Virus record (IMG/VR): IMGVR_UViG_3300044640_002310
Span: 1-21,428 of that record
Source: a virus
DNA length: 21,428 bases
Reading direction: 5' to 3' (one strand)
The first letter of the stretch is position 1; each line of letters begins with the position of its first letter. Made by a program: the position numbers and the translations under genes. The notes under the pieces were generated by a model. The model was not told the DNA's origin, did not search any database, and saw nothing but the letters and a program-made list of their open reading frames with translations. Positions 1 through 7,614 of the stretch are shown piece by piece.

Positions 1-325
1 TAAATGCGTCAGTAATTAACTGTAGTGCGTCGGGCATTAATTCATCATCGTGATCTAACTCTACTAGAATGTCACCCTCGGCTGCCATCATGCACTGACG
101 TTTAACTCTGCCAATGCTTCCAGAATTAACATGTGATTTATGCGCCATCAATCTAAATCTTTCATCAGACGCTAAACCATAAATTTGATTCCATGTATTG
201 TTATTTGTAGAGTCATCCCAAACGACCAATTCCCAATCGGTATAAGTCTGAGATTTAAGACTTGCCCAAGTTCTAGCTAGAATACTTGGATCAGTATTAT
301 AAGTTGGTGTACAAATAGAAATCAT
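1..325 (-). CDS. Family 2 glycosyltransferase, N-terminal part (runs off the window)
   Basis: The minus-strand frame starting with ATG at 325-323 stays open to the window edge (108 residues seen). It begins MISICTPTYNTDP, the usual GT-A family 2 nucleotide-binding opening, followed by WDD at 36-38 and a DxD-type metal/sugar-nucleotide site LDHDDEL at 90-96. Such enzymes move a sugar from a nucleotide sugar to a glycan or protein acceptor in the cytoplasm. A TGAGG ribosome site lies about 7 nt before the ATG, and a sigma-70-like promoter stands at 357-386. Acceptor and sugar cannot be told. It may belong with the glycan cassette at 5.9-10.1 kb. The C-terminal half lies outside the window. Confidence 0.9.
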   Translation of the reverse strand, partial: MISICTPTYNTDPSILARTWASLKSQTYTDWELVVWDDSTNNNTWNQIYGLASDERFRLMAHKSHVNSGSIGRVKRQCMMAAEGDILVELDHDDELMPDALQLITDAF

Positions 326-356
326 TTAAGCCTCAGTATCAATAAAATATATGTAT

Positions 357-386
357 ATATTATCACATTAATTTGCAATGTGTCAA
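357..386 (-). promoter_or_regulatory. Sigma-70-like promoter for the glycosyltransferase at 1-325
   Basis: Read on the minus strand, TTGACA (386-381) is followed after 18 bp by TAATAT (362-357). Start of transcription would fall near 350, leaving a leader of about 25 nt that carries TGAGG before the ATG at 325. The -35 is a perfect match to the bacterial consensus, so host RNA polymerase holoenzyme is the likely reader. Seen by eye only. Confidence 0.6.
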
Positions 387-417
387 TAATCCTTACTCTT
401 ATTTAAGGACTTTAGTC

Positions 418-424
418 TTACTAT
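418..424 (+). promoter_or_regulatory. TACTAT-type -10 element before the large surface protein gene
   Basis: TTACTAT at 418-424 is followed by A/T-rich DNA and lies 25 nt before the preferred ATG at 450. The same heptamer precedes several other transcription units in this window (see 4188, 4201, 5864, 11055, 13183, 15467, 16556). No -35 hexamer is evident. Position relative to 450 rather than 435 also argues for the downstream start codon. Confidence 0.5.
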
Positions 425-449
425 TTTATCGAGGATGGGAGTCTTTATC

Positions 450-3275
450 ATGCGGAATTTTATTGGTAACTTATTTAGGTTTTCTACTATATCACTAGCT
501 ATTGTTGGCTTTTTCGCGCCACTATCAAGTGCGCACGCAAGCAACTTATTAGTCAACGGAGATTTTAATGGATCGTCCGGATGGACTGTCTCTCAAAATG
601 GAGGCTCTGGAGTTTTATTCAATGGCGCTTTGCGATTTTCCTATCAGACCGGCGAAGTATTTCAAGCTATCACTGTTACACCAGGGGATACTGTAACTCT
701 TTCATTTGCGGTTGACAACAGTCTAACAAATAGCGTAGGCCAAGGTGTTGTATCGGACACCTGGACAGCAACGATATCTTCTAATTCTCCTTCTCCCGCC
801 TCAGCCACAGTCACTAGATCTGTTGCTCATGATCTTGAAAACTTCAGCCTGTCCATTACCATTCCGCAAGGTGCAACGACCGCTACAATAACCTTTAGTG
901 GTATGGACAAAGGTTTTTGGAGTGGGCACTACGGTCCAAGTATTGATAATGTCTCCATAGGAGTGACCCCAGCGGCTTTCGTCCCGACAGGGTATCCAGC
1001 AGACCAGCAGTGGGAAGCAGTGACTTACGGTGATGGAAAATTTGTGGCCGTTGCTTCGTCCGGAGATGGCAACCGTGTCATGACTTCAACAAATGGCAAT
1101 TATTGGACCTCAAGAACGTCTGCTTCTGATAGTAACTGGCAGGGGATCACCTACGCCGACAATCAGTTTGTTGCGGTTGGTTCAAATGCTGTAATGACCT
1201 CGCCTGATGGAGTTACTTGGACATCAAGAACTGCGCCAGTTGGCGAGTGGCAAGCAATCACGAACTGTGGCGGTCTTTTTGTTGCTACCGCAACTTGGGG
1301 TAGCAATTATGTAATGTCTTCCACAGATGGTGTTGAATGGACATTACGCACTCCATCTTATGGATGGTCACATGACGCTGTTGCCTGTAGTGCAACAATT
1401 CCACGGTTTGTATCTGTGTCTCAGTTTGGTAGAGCATGGTCTTCCGCCAATGGAACTACTGGCTGGTCTACTCAAAACCCTGGTGCAATTGTGGATATCC
1501 GAACAGTTGCGTTTGGTAATGGTCGTTTCTCGTGGCTTGAGTACAGCACAAACTCGGGAAATAGATACGGCGGTTACTCCATAAATGGATTGAACTGGTC
1601 TGCTGGACTTGTTCCATCTAACCAGTGGAAATACATCACCTACGGCGAAGATAAATTTATTGCGGTAGCGGAAGGTGGATTAAATTCCCGCTCCGCTTAT
1701 TCAACCGATGGTGCGAACTGGACGCTAGGTTCTGGAGTTCCAAATAACTCGTGGCAAGGGGTTGCTTATGGGGCTGGAAAGTATGTTGCTGTAGCAAACT
1801 CTGGAACAGACAACAGAGTTATGACTTCTGCGGATGGTCAATCATGGGAGAGTCTGTCTGTCACTCCTCCTCCGTACTTCAATGCCGTCACAAACCTGAC
1901 GGCTGTTGCCAACGCAGATGGAAGCGTGAACCTTGACTGGGATGCGCCAACATCAAGCAATGTTGACATCTACGCTTATGCAGTTAGTTTTTACGACCTT
2001 GACGAAATTGGTGGAACCACCTCAGGCGGTTGGGGTTTATCGACTAATCAAGGAACTACTTATTTGTTAAGCACTGGGATGTTCTCTGGTAGCAATCCTC
2101 TCACGACTGGATACGGACCAGTTCGCTTTGGCATTAAAGCAGGAAATCAGAGCTGCTTTTCCAGCGCAGGCGTAGGTCCATGCGTGTATGGACCCGAAGT
2201 CACTGTTGATGCAACTGTTCTTGATCCAACCCCCGCCACAACAACTACCACCGAGCCCGAACCAGAAACAACTACCACAACTGAGCCCGAGCTAGAAACA
2301 ACAACTACCACCGAGCCAGAGGCAGAAACCACCACCACAACTGAGCCAGAGCCAGAAACAACTACTACAACTGAGCCGGAACCAGAAATAACTACTACAA
2401 CTGAGCCAGAAACAATTCCTCCTGTAGTTATTCCTCCAGATACAGATCCCCCTACAGTTGATCCGGAACCAGAAACTACAGTTCCCGAACCAGAAACAAC
2501 TATTCCTGAACCAGAAGTTATAGAGCCGGAGCCTGAGACTACTGTTCCGGAAGAAATATCTGATCAAGTGGATGAGATTTTATCTGGAGATTTAACTGAA
2601 GAAGAATTTGCTAATGCCGTAGATGAAATTTTAACTTCAGCTGATAACGAAGAAGAATTAGTTGCTGCAGCTACAGAACTATTATCTGGTGACCTATCGG
2701 AAGAGCAGTTCACAGAGGTTATTGATCAAGTGTTTGCGGAAGAGTTAAGCGATGAAGCGTTTGCTGAAGTGCTTGATACCGTGTTTGAAGAACCACTGAG
2801 TGACGAAGAGTTTACTGCAGTCATTGATGCCGTCTTAGATCAGCCATTGAGTGATGAGCAATTTGAAAATCTAGTTGACGTGTTGAGTAGTGAAACAGTT
2901 ACTGATGAGCAAGTACAGGAAGCTGTCGATGCAATTATAGAAAATGGAATCACGGAAGAGCAAGCAACTGAGATTGCCACAAGTGCAGAGGTACTATCAT
3001 CTATCGATGGAGAACAAGCAGCTGAAATCTTTGCTGAGATCCCCATAGATGACATAACAGATGAACAGGCTTTGGAAATTATTGCTGCGGTACAAGAAGC
3101 TCCAACAGAAGTCCGTTCTTCATTTGAAGAAGAAATAAACATATTTGGCTCAGGAAGTTTAAATACTTATGTGCCGTTAGGTTCCAATATAAATGTGGGA
3201 CAGAGAAGAGCAGTTATAGCTGCAGGAGCAGTTATTGCTGTTGCTCCAGTAGCTGGAGCCTCAAGAAGAAAATAA
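450..3275 (+). CDS. Large secreted beta-propeller surface protein with Thr/Pro/Glu linker and acidic repeat tail
   Basis: Unnamed surface protein of 941 residues from ATG 450; an in-frame ATG at 435 is less likely because GGGAG (438-442) is well spaced only for 450. Using numbering from 450: signal peptide 1-30, ending SSAHA; jelly-roll/CBM-like domain about 32-172; seven repeats of W(Q/E)x(I/V)xYGxxxFVAV followed by an Asp-box-like S-x-D-G-x-x-W at about 187-470, hence probably a seven-bladed propeller; fibronectin III-like domain about 478-590; TTTTTEPE linker about 595-700; acidic 17-residue repeats of LSDEEFxxVIDxVLxxP type about 702-895; conserved-looking TYVPLGS, then a hydrophobic segment and RRK end that may anchor it. 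It probably acts on the host surface or as an adhesin. The tail resembles Acidimicrobiia proteins from memory, suggesting acquisition from a host. No catalytic residues recognised. Confidence 0.85.
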   Translation: MRNFIGNLFRFSTISLAIVGFFAPLSSAHASNLLVNGDFNGSSGWTVSQNGGSGVLFNGALRFSYQTGEVFQAITVTPGDTVTLSFAVDNSLTNSVGQGVVSDTWTATISSNSPSPASATVTRSVAHDLENFSLSITIPQGATTATITFSGMDKGFWSGHYGPSIDNVSIGVTPAAFVPTGYPADQQWEAVTYGDGKFVAVASSGDGNRVMTSTNGNYWTSRTSASDSNWQGITYADNQFVAVGSNAVMTSPDGVTWTSRTAPVGEWQAITNCGGLFVATATWGSNYVMSSTDGVEWTLRTPSYGWSHDAVACSATIPRFVSVSQFGRAWSSANGTTGWSTQNPGAIVDIRTVAFGNGRFSWLEYSTNSGNRYGGYSINGLNWSAGLVPSNQWKYITYGEDKFIAVAEGGLNSRSAYSTDGANWTLGSGVPNNSWQGVAYGAGKYVAVANSGTDNRVMTSADGQSWESLSVTPPPYFNAVTNLTAVANADGSVNLDWDAPTSSNVDIYAYAVSFYDLDEIGGTTSGGWGLSTNQGTTYLLSTGMFSGSNPLTTGYGPVRFGIKAGNQSCFSSAGVGPCVYGPEVTVDATVLDPTPATTTTTEPEPETTTTTEPELETTTTTEPEAETTTTTEPEPETTTTTEPEPEITTTTEPETIPPVVIPPDTDPPTVDPEPETTVPEPETTIPEPEVIEPEPETTVPEEISDQVDEILSGDLTEEEFANAVDEILTSADNEEELVAAATELLSGDLSEEQFTEVIDQVFAEELSDEAFAEVLDTVFEEPLSDEEFTAVIDAVLDQPLSDEQFENLVDVLSSETVTDEQVQEAVDAIIENGITEEQATEIATSAEVLSSIDGEQAAEIFAEIPIDDITDEQALEIIAAVQEAPTEVRSSFEEEINIFGSGSLNTYVPLGSNINVGQRRAVIAAGAVIAVAPVAGASRRK
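2236..2416 (+). repeat. Tandem repeat coding for (E)TTTTTEPEP units
   Basis: About six imperfect copies of a roughly 30-nt unit built from ACA/ACT/ACC Thr codons followed by GAG-CC-GA(A/G)-CC encode the low-complexity Thr-Glu-Pro linker inside the large surface protein. Third codon positions vary between copies, so the protein sequence rather than the DNA seems conserved. Units of this kind are prone to gain or loss by slippage. Confidence 0.75.
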
Positions 3276-3290
3276 CAACAGGGAGATATA

Positions 3291-3479
3291 ATGAAAAAAT
3301 TTATAACTAAATTAATAGCTGCACTTTATGAGCAGGCCTGGACAATAGCTGGAACCATATTAGTTCTTATTACTTTGTCTGGCGATATACAATCATGGGG
3401 AATTAAGATCAGCATTGCCACTTTAGTAATAGTATTATTTGGTGCTGTAATCAAAAAAGAAATGGATGAGTCTGATTAA
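3291..3479 (+). CDS. Small two-helix membrane protein
   Basis: 62 residues from ATG 3291, with GGGAG about 7 nt upstream, 15 nt after the stop of the large surface protein and so probably co-transcribed. It has a short basic N-terminus (MKKFITK), a first hydrophobic span around 16-30, a short polar turn GDIQSWG, a second span around 38-54, and a charged KKEMDESD end. The pattern fits a hairpin inner-membrane protein. It may help display or insert its neighbour, or act as a holin-like protein, but nothing in the sequence decides this. Its stop is 2 nt from the stop of the convergent gene at 3482. Confidence 0.65.
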   Translation: MKKFITKLIAALYEQAWTIAGTILVLITLSGDIQSWGIKISIATLVIVLFGAVIKKEMDESD

Positions 3480-3481
3480 TC

Positions 3482-3853
3482 TTATTCTAAGATAAGATCT
3501 TCAGGAATAATCCATAATTTACATACAGCGTTAGGCTCAATCTTGCCAGCTACTATTTCGCATCCCTGACCACCCATAAAGAAAACACAGTTAGAACAAA
3601 TCATACCCTGCTTGATAAAAGGGTTAGCTTTAGCCGGAGCATAATGTGCTCCGTTAGCTTTTGATGTCTGGTCAAACTTTCCAAACATCTCAACCAAATG
3701 TTCATAATGATCGTACATCATTCTTTGGCGAGGATTTAACTTTTCTTCGGGATCATCTGGATCCGTAGAATCTTCAGGCATTTCTTCTTCGGGCATTTCC
3801 TCATCATCAGGAGAACTATATTCTGATAGCCAATAGTTATTCATTGCCATCAT
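3482..3853 (-). CDS. Cys-rich small protein, paralogue of the gene at 3837
   Basis: 123 residues (or 120 from the ATG at 3844). The N-terminus MNNYWLSEY resembles MSIYWLAEF of the neighbour; then comes a very acidic stretch about 15-40 and a C-terminal Cys cluster ICSNCVFF...GCEIVAG...AVCKLW (about 85-114). The four Cys in a C-x2-C-x(8-10)-C-x(12-14)-C layout suggest a zinc or iron-sulfur site; proteins with this signature are common in tailed phages and sometimes labelled HiPIP-like, with no firm role known to me. It overlaps the upstream gene by 17 nt, so both are read as one unit from the promoter at 4201-4207. Confidence 0.75.
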   Translation of the reverse strand: MMAMNNYWLSEYSSPDDEEMPEEEMPEDSTDPDDPEEKLNPRQRMMYDHYEHLVEMFGKFDQTSKANGAHYAPAKANPFIKQGMICSNCVFFMGGQGCEIVAGKIEPNAVCKLWIIPEDLILE

Positions 3854-4169
3854 CTTTTTTTGAGCTATCTACTGCGCCATCCCAAATCGCAGCTAATCTA
3901 CAATAGCCATTATCTTCTACTGTCTGAGCTACGATCTTGCAAACACCGTTACCTTCATATAGGGCACAGTTTGCACACTTAACGCCAATAGATAGATTAT
4001 CGTTTTCGATTCCGGGCACATATCCTACCCAGATACCATTGCCATCACCGTTGGAAAGCTTCCCATACTTACCCACTATACCTATTAGGGCGTTGGCATA
4101 TTCTTGTTCTGCCGGAGGAAGTTTATTTTCCATTTCTTTTAAAAATTCAGCTAACCAATAAATTGACAT
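3837..4169 (-). CDS. Cys-rich small protein, first of a tandem pair
   Basis: 110 residues from ATG 4169, with AGGAGAAAA directly upstream as ribosome site. The C-terminal half carries VKCANCALYEGNGVCKIVAQ followed by GYCRLA, the same four-Cys layout as the paralogue downstream, and the N-terminus MSIYWLAEFLKEME matches it too. The acidic insert of the paralogue is missing here. A tandem duplication followed by divergence is the simplest history. A metal-binding role is inferred from the Cys spacing; the function is unknown. It is divergent from the HExxH gene at 4234, with both promoters packed in the 64-nt gap. Confidence 0.78.
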   Translation of the reverse strand: MSIYWLAEFLKEMENKLPPAEQEYANALIGIVGKYGKLSNGDGNGIWVGYVPGIENDNLSIGVKCANCALYEGNGVCKIVAQTVEDNGYCRLAAIWDGAVDSSKKDDGNE

Positions 4170-4187
4170 TTTTCTCCTAAAAGATAG

Positions 4188-4194
4188 TTACTAT
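4188..4194 (+). promoter_or_regulatory. TACTAT-type -10 element for the HExxH gene
   Basis: TTACTAT on the plus strand, 40 nt before ATG 4234. It is followed by GTATATATAG, whose end forms the oppositely directed element at 4201-4207, so the two divergent promoters interlock within 20 bp and cannot easily be occupied at once. Confidence 0.45.
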
Positions 4195-4200
4195 GTATAT

Positions 4201-4207
4201 ATAGTAG
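4201..4207 (-). promoter_or_regulatory. TACTAT-type -10 element for the Cys-rich pair
   Basis: CTACTAT read on the minus strand (4207-4201), followed by ATATACAT, 31 nt before the ATG at 4169. Same motif class as at 5864, 13183, 15467 and 16556. It faces the plus-strand copy at 4188-4194. Confidence 0.5.
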
Positions 4208-4233
4208 CATGTTTTGATAACTTATGAGGAACA

Positions 4234-5625
4234 ATGGATAGACCTATACTAAAAACCATTTCACCTGGGACGACTCCAATCACCAGGAGTATTGATGACT
4301 TTATTTTTAATATTACAGATGAAGCTAGGGCAGTTGTAGATCCTGCTAAGCTTGATTTTTTATCAAAAACTATGTCAACAGGAATGCAGGATACTGCACC
4401 AAAAGTCTTTACATTAGGTGGATTAGGAATTGGTAAGGTAGTAGATGAAAGTGTAATATCTAGACGTAGTGCGACTACTGTTAGCTCCGCAGCAGAGTTT
4501 CTAGAAAAAGTTGGAAATAACTTTACTAGAGGACGAGGTAGGGGTAGTAACATGAGCATGGACGGTATAAGGGCTAAAAAAAACCTTGAAGGAGCAGCCT
4601 CTTTATTGGGAGAAAGTCCTACAAGTTTAAGATTCGGAGAAATCAAAGATTTTATTGGGATTAATGCCTCAGTTATGAACGAAGACAAAATGTATAAATC
4701 GTCTCAAGTCGTGTTTCATGAACGTGGCCACACAGCTTCCAAGGTTGCCGGACTACACGGCACTCCAATGCATGAGGAATTACGATACGTAAATCCATCT
4801 AATAGCGCAATGACAGATCAGGATCGGTATATTTCAAAAATGGTTAATCATTCCCTGGAAGAATCAAGAGCTGAAACTTATTCATATCATAAAATTTTTC
4901 AATCAGACGAAATTTCAAAGATAGGGGAAACTGAAGCTATTTTTAAAAATACTGGATATTATAAACCATTTGGAACCGGCGGTCCTGATGGCCTAGAAAA
5001 TCCTTTTCATTTTACGTATGGGCAGAAACAAATAGAGAGTATCAAAGGCTCCCTCAAACCAGGAGAGTTTTTTGATGAAATGGACACAATAATAAAAGGC
5101 GAGATTCATGCTAATGCAGCGCTTTTATCAACTGTTAGTTTTGGAAAGGGTGACGAAACCCAACTCCCTTTTCTAGAAAAACACACGGCGGATGTTAGGG
5201 CAAGTATACTAGAAAAACATGGGGAAAAATATGCTCTTGAATATGATGAAGCTTTACAAAAATATGGAAAACATGGACGATTAGGTTTGAGCTCTGATGC
5301 AAAAATTGTGTCAGAGGTAGCTGCCGAAACAGCCAGAAAAGAGGCAGCCCGGGCAGCAGCTGAAGCAGCTGCTTTTGACCCTGAAAATTTTTCTTCTTTC
5401 TCTATTGGCGATGAGCCTAAAAAAATATCGGCAAGGATTGCCTCTAAAGAAATACCCCAAACTATAGAAGAAGGAGTAGGGGTAGCCACTAGGCGTTCCG
5501 GTGCAACGCGAGGTTTATTGGCAGCTTCTACTGAAGCTTCATCCCATGTAGCGTCTGGTACTGGAGGATCTAGAATGCTAAGAACTGCAGGTGCAGCTCT
5601 ATCAATCCTAAGAAAAAGATTTTAA
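4234..5625 (+). CDS. HExxH-containing putative zinc metallopeptidase of unknown family
   Basis: 463 residues from ATG 4234, preceded by GAGGA at 4226-4230. The key feature is VVFHERGHTAS: H162-E163-R-G-H166 is a complete HExxH zinc-peptidase motif on a predicted helix. About 43 residues on, LEESRAET (208-215) could give a third Glu ligand as in gluzincins. The N-terminal 100 residues are not recognised, with a Gly/Arg-rich patch RGRGRG at 99-104. An Ala-rich helix lies at about 362-380, and the C-terminus is basic (LRKRF). No signal peptide or membrane span is seen, so it is cytoplasmic, injected with the DNA, or virion-borne. It is a plus-strand gene in a minus-strand region and abuts its convergent neighbour with no gap. 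The peptidase activity is inferred from the motif only. Confidence 0.7.
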   Translation: MDRPILKTISPGTTPITRSIDDFIFNITDEARAVVDPAKLDFLSKTMSTGMQDTAPKVFTLGGLGIGKVVDESVISRRSATTVSSAAEFLEKVGNNFTRGRGRGSNMSMDGIRAKKNLEGAASLLGESPTSLRFGEIKDFIGINASVMNEDKMYKSSQVVFHERGHTASKVAGLHGTPMHEELRYVNPSNSAMTDQDRYISKMVNHSLEESRAETYSYHKIFQSDEISKIGETEAIFKNTGYYKPFGTGGPDGLENPFHFTYGQKQIESIKGSLKPGEFFDEMDTIIKGEIHANAALLSTVSFGKGDETQLPFLEKHTADVRASILEKHGEKYALEYDEALQKYGKHGRLGLSSDAKIVSEVAAETARKEAARAAAEAAAFDPENFSSFSIGDEPKKISARIASKEIPQTIEEGVGVATRRSGATRGLLAASTEASSHVASGTGGSRMLRTAGAALSILRKRF

Positions 5626-5829
5626 TCAGACAATACAGTTTCTTGAGCAGAACTTTTCATTATTATGCTCATAAACTATGCCACGTTGGAGTTCTCGACT
5701 GCATGCGGGGCAGATAAAGGATCTACCTTTTAATCCTACATATAGGATTGGCTTACCTGGTTGTTCTACTTTGAGGGTAGCTACGGGTGAATTCGAAACA
5801 TTTTTCTTTGCGGGCTTTTTACCGGCCAT
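5626..5829 (-). CDS. Small zinc-ribbon/treble-clef-like protein
   Basis: 67 residues from ATG 5829, with TAAGGAG as ribosome site. A basic N-terminus (MAGKKPAKKN) is followed by two Cys pairs, ICPAC (C40, C43) and FCSRNC (C61, C65), spaced as in small zinc-binding domains. It could bind nucleic acid or a protein; no family recognised. It is read alone from the promoter at 5864-5870 and its stop touches the stop of the convergent HExxH gene. Confidence 0.7.
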   Translation of the reverse strand: MAGKKPAKKNVSNSPVATLKVEQPGKPILYVGLKGRSFICPACSRELQRGIVYEHNNEKFCSRNCIV

Positions 5830-5863
5830 TTTGACTCCTTAGGTATTCAAGACATCTAGGAGT

Positions 5864-5870
5864 ATAGTAA
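5864..5870 (-). promoter_or_regulatory. TACTAT-type -10 element for the zinc-ribbon gene
   Basis: TTACTAT (5870-5864 on the minus strand) preceded by GTGA and followed by ACTCC, 34 nt before ATG 5829. It sits in the 51-nt gap after the glycan cassette, so the zinc-ribbon gene can be expressed independently of it. Confidence 0.5.
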
Positions 5871-5880
5871 TCACTTTTTC

Positions 5881-6621
5881 CTATTTGTAGTTATTTTGTA
5901 CGTAAACAGGATACGTTTCATCTATCTCATAATACTTTAGGGGAAATCTATCAAATGGATCTATTCCCTTTTCAATCCTATGCTTAATAGTTTCTAAAGA
6001 CTTGTATTCATTTTCATTATATTCTGTATGCGCAAATGATTCTATCTTATATATAATATTATTAATATCTGAAAAATAAGAAAAGTGCCAACCAGCGTTG
6101 GGTACTCTTGGCAAAAGTGCTTCTCTCATTTTTTGTGGACTATTTTTTTTCAACTCCGAGTATTTCAACGCAACTGGTCTAGCAGTTTGGTTGCAGTGAT
6201 CTGGAACCTGCCAATTAAAATTCCAAAAATATTGCCTATTATCTAAAGCTACAGGTTTTTTTATATTTTTTAATTTCTGTATAACAGATGATTTAATAAT
6301 TTCATCCACATCAGATATTAAAATTATGTCATTCTTTTTAGCAAAAGATAAACCATCCATGATGGCGTTTCGTTGAAAGTATTCTCTCTCCCAAGAAGTC
6401 ATTTCATCTTTTGGAAAATCAACCTTTATTTTAATTATTTTATCCAAAAATGGATTTATCCATTCACCTATATCTTCTAAATAGAAGGGCTTGCTATTGC
6501 CAGTAAAGGTTTTAGATGCCTCTACAATTACGAATGAATCAACACAAGAGTATAATTCGTGCAAGCGGATCTTTAGCATTTGTTCTTCATTAAAATACGT
6601 AAAGCAATCAAATATTTTCAT
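5881..6621 (-). CDS. GT17-type glycosyltransferase (beta-1,4-N-acetylglucosaminyltransferase-like)
   Basis: 246 residues. The opening IFDCFTYFNEEQMLKIRLHE (3-22), then VDSFVIVEASKTFTGNSKP (27-45) and ISDVDEI (102-108) are the hallmarks of glycosyltransferase family 17, whose animal member adds a bisecting GlcNAc and whose bacterial and viral members are mostly uncharacterised. D104/D106 would bind the nucleotide sugar. Length is typical for viral members. It is the last gene of the glycan cassette and overlaps its upstream neighbour by 14 nt, so translation is probably coupled. The sugar and acceptor are unknown; a capsid, tail or host-envelope glycan are all possible. Confidence 0.85.
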   Translation of the reverse strand: MKIFDCFTYFNEEQMLKIRLHELYSCVDSFVIVEASKTFTGNSKPFYLEDIGEWINPFLDKIIKIKVDFPKDEMTSWEREYFQRNAIMDGLSFAKKNDIILISDVDEIIKSSVIQKLKNIKKPVALDNRQYFWNFNWQVPDHCNQTARPVALKYSELKKNSPQKMREALLPRVPNAGWHFSYFSDINNIIYKIESFAHTEYNENEYKSLETIKHRIEKGIDPFDRFPLKYYEIDETYPVYVQNNYK

Positions 6622-7066
6622 ACACTAATACATTCTCATTTTTAAACATTGAATATCTTTTAATTTCAGTTTCCACTTGTGCGTTAATAGTTAGATATTT
6701 TCCAAGATCATTTGCCCAAACACCTGGATTTACCACCATTGCAAAACCGCCAGGTTTTAAAAAGCTTTTGATCTGACGGGCTACCATATCTGTGTCGTCG
6801 TTCAAAAGTTCTGGATCATAATTAAATGAAATAAATAAATCACAAATTGATTCACCAAAATATGTACCGTTTATACCAGCTTCCCAGTACTTACACTCGT
6901 CGTTAGAGAGATAATTTCCTCTTTCAGTATGCATCATAAAAGCGCCAATACCATGTTTAGGCATGTGTAAAACATCTAACAATTCTTTGCTATGGCCATA
7001 AAGAGTCGTAAATGTTCTTTGTGGAAACACATCTCTAATTATATGTGCTACGTAGTCCCAATCCAC
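6608..7066 (-). CDS. Methyltransferase-like protein lacking the usual SAM motif I
   Basis: 152 residues from a GTG at 7066, 8 nt after the stop of the preceding methyltransferase; no strong ribosome site is visible. The C-terminal half, ICDLFISFNYDPELL then QIKSFLKPGGFAMVVNPG (about 107-125), looks like strand 4 to strand 5 of a class I SAM methyltransferase, but no Gly-rich motif I (GxGxG) is seen in the N-terminal part. It may be a shortened or catalytically dead relative, or a partner of the adjacent methyltransferase. It overlaps the GT17-type gene by 14 nt. Confidence 0.6.
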   Translation of the reverse strand: MDWDYVAHIIRDVFPQRTFTTLYGHSKELLDVLHMPKHGIGAFMMHTERGNYLSNDECKYWEAGINGTYFGESICDLFISFNYDPELLNDDTDMVARQIKSFLKPGGFAMVVNPGVWANDLGKYLTINAQVETEIKRYSMFKNENVLVYENI

Positions 7067-7074
7067 GATATGTA

Positions 7075-7614
7075 TTATAACACAGGCTTACGGGCGTCGA
7101 CTTTGAGCCAGCCCCATTCATCTCCACGCTTAACATCTAATATTTCAAAACCCATTTTTTCAAAGTCGTCTTGCAACATTCTATGCGTTAAGCCCACAAA
7201 GTGAAAGTCAAAAGGATTAAGTTGTTCCGCAAAAAAGATTTGCTGCATTCTTCTGTCTCCATCGAGAGAGTCCATAGAGATTAATTGATTACAGGCTAGA
7301 ATAAAGTCTGGGACTTCTATTCTGATCATGCCACCTGGCTTAACAATTCTACACCACTCAGCTAATACTGATTGATATTCTTTCCAAGGAAAATGTTCTA
7401 GACATTCAGAGTTATAAACTATGTCAGCGTAATTATCTGGAAGATTGATTTTTCGTGCATCGCAAACTACGTCTACTGGGACAAAAGTTTTATTTACATG
7501 ATCATATAATGGTGTTGGATCTATATCTATATGCATCCAGTCTGAACCTAGGTATGTTCTGGTACCAATTACGACTTTTATGCCATTACCTTGTGGTATT
7601 GTTTCTAATCTCAT
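7075..7614 (-). CDS. Class I SAM-dependent methyltransferase
   Basis: 179 residues. VVIGTRTYLGSDWMHIDID (14-32) is a motif I/II region of the predicted SAM-dependent methyltransferase type found in sugar-modification clusters. DIVYNSECLEHFPW (64-77) and EWCRIVKPGGMIRIEVPDF (86-104) are motif III and the post-motif strand of the Methyltransf_11 fold. The ATG directly follows the TAA of the preceding GT2 gene. It probably methylates a sugar or sugar nucleotide in the cassette; the substrate is an inference from context. Confidence 0.82.
   Translation of the reverse strand: MRLETIPQGNGIKVVIGTRTYLGSDWMHIDIDPTPLYDHVNKTFVPVDVVCDARKINLPDNYADIVYNSECLEHFPWKEYQSVLAEWCRIVKPGGMIRIEVPDFILACNQLISMDSLDGDRRMQQIFFAEQLNPFDFHFVGLTHRMLQDDFEKMGFEILDVKRGDEWGWLKVDARKPVL

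Noticed and set aside
435-449. Upstream ATG of the large surface protein
   Set aside because: GAGG touches this ATG with no spacing, while GGGAG is well placed for the ATG at 450, and the signal peptide is more usual from there.
2236-2416. CRISPR-like direct repeats
   Set aside because: The repeats are in frame, code for TTTTTEPE and have no unique spacers.
2147-2567. Two minus-strand open frames opposite the Thr/Glu/Pro repeat
   Set aside because: They are low-complexity antisense products of the repeat, with no start signals.
3479-3498. Possible hairpin ATCTTAT/ATAAGAT between convergent stops
   Set aside because: Only seven A/T-rich pairs and no T-run, so too weak to call a terminator.
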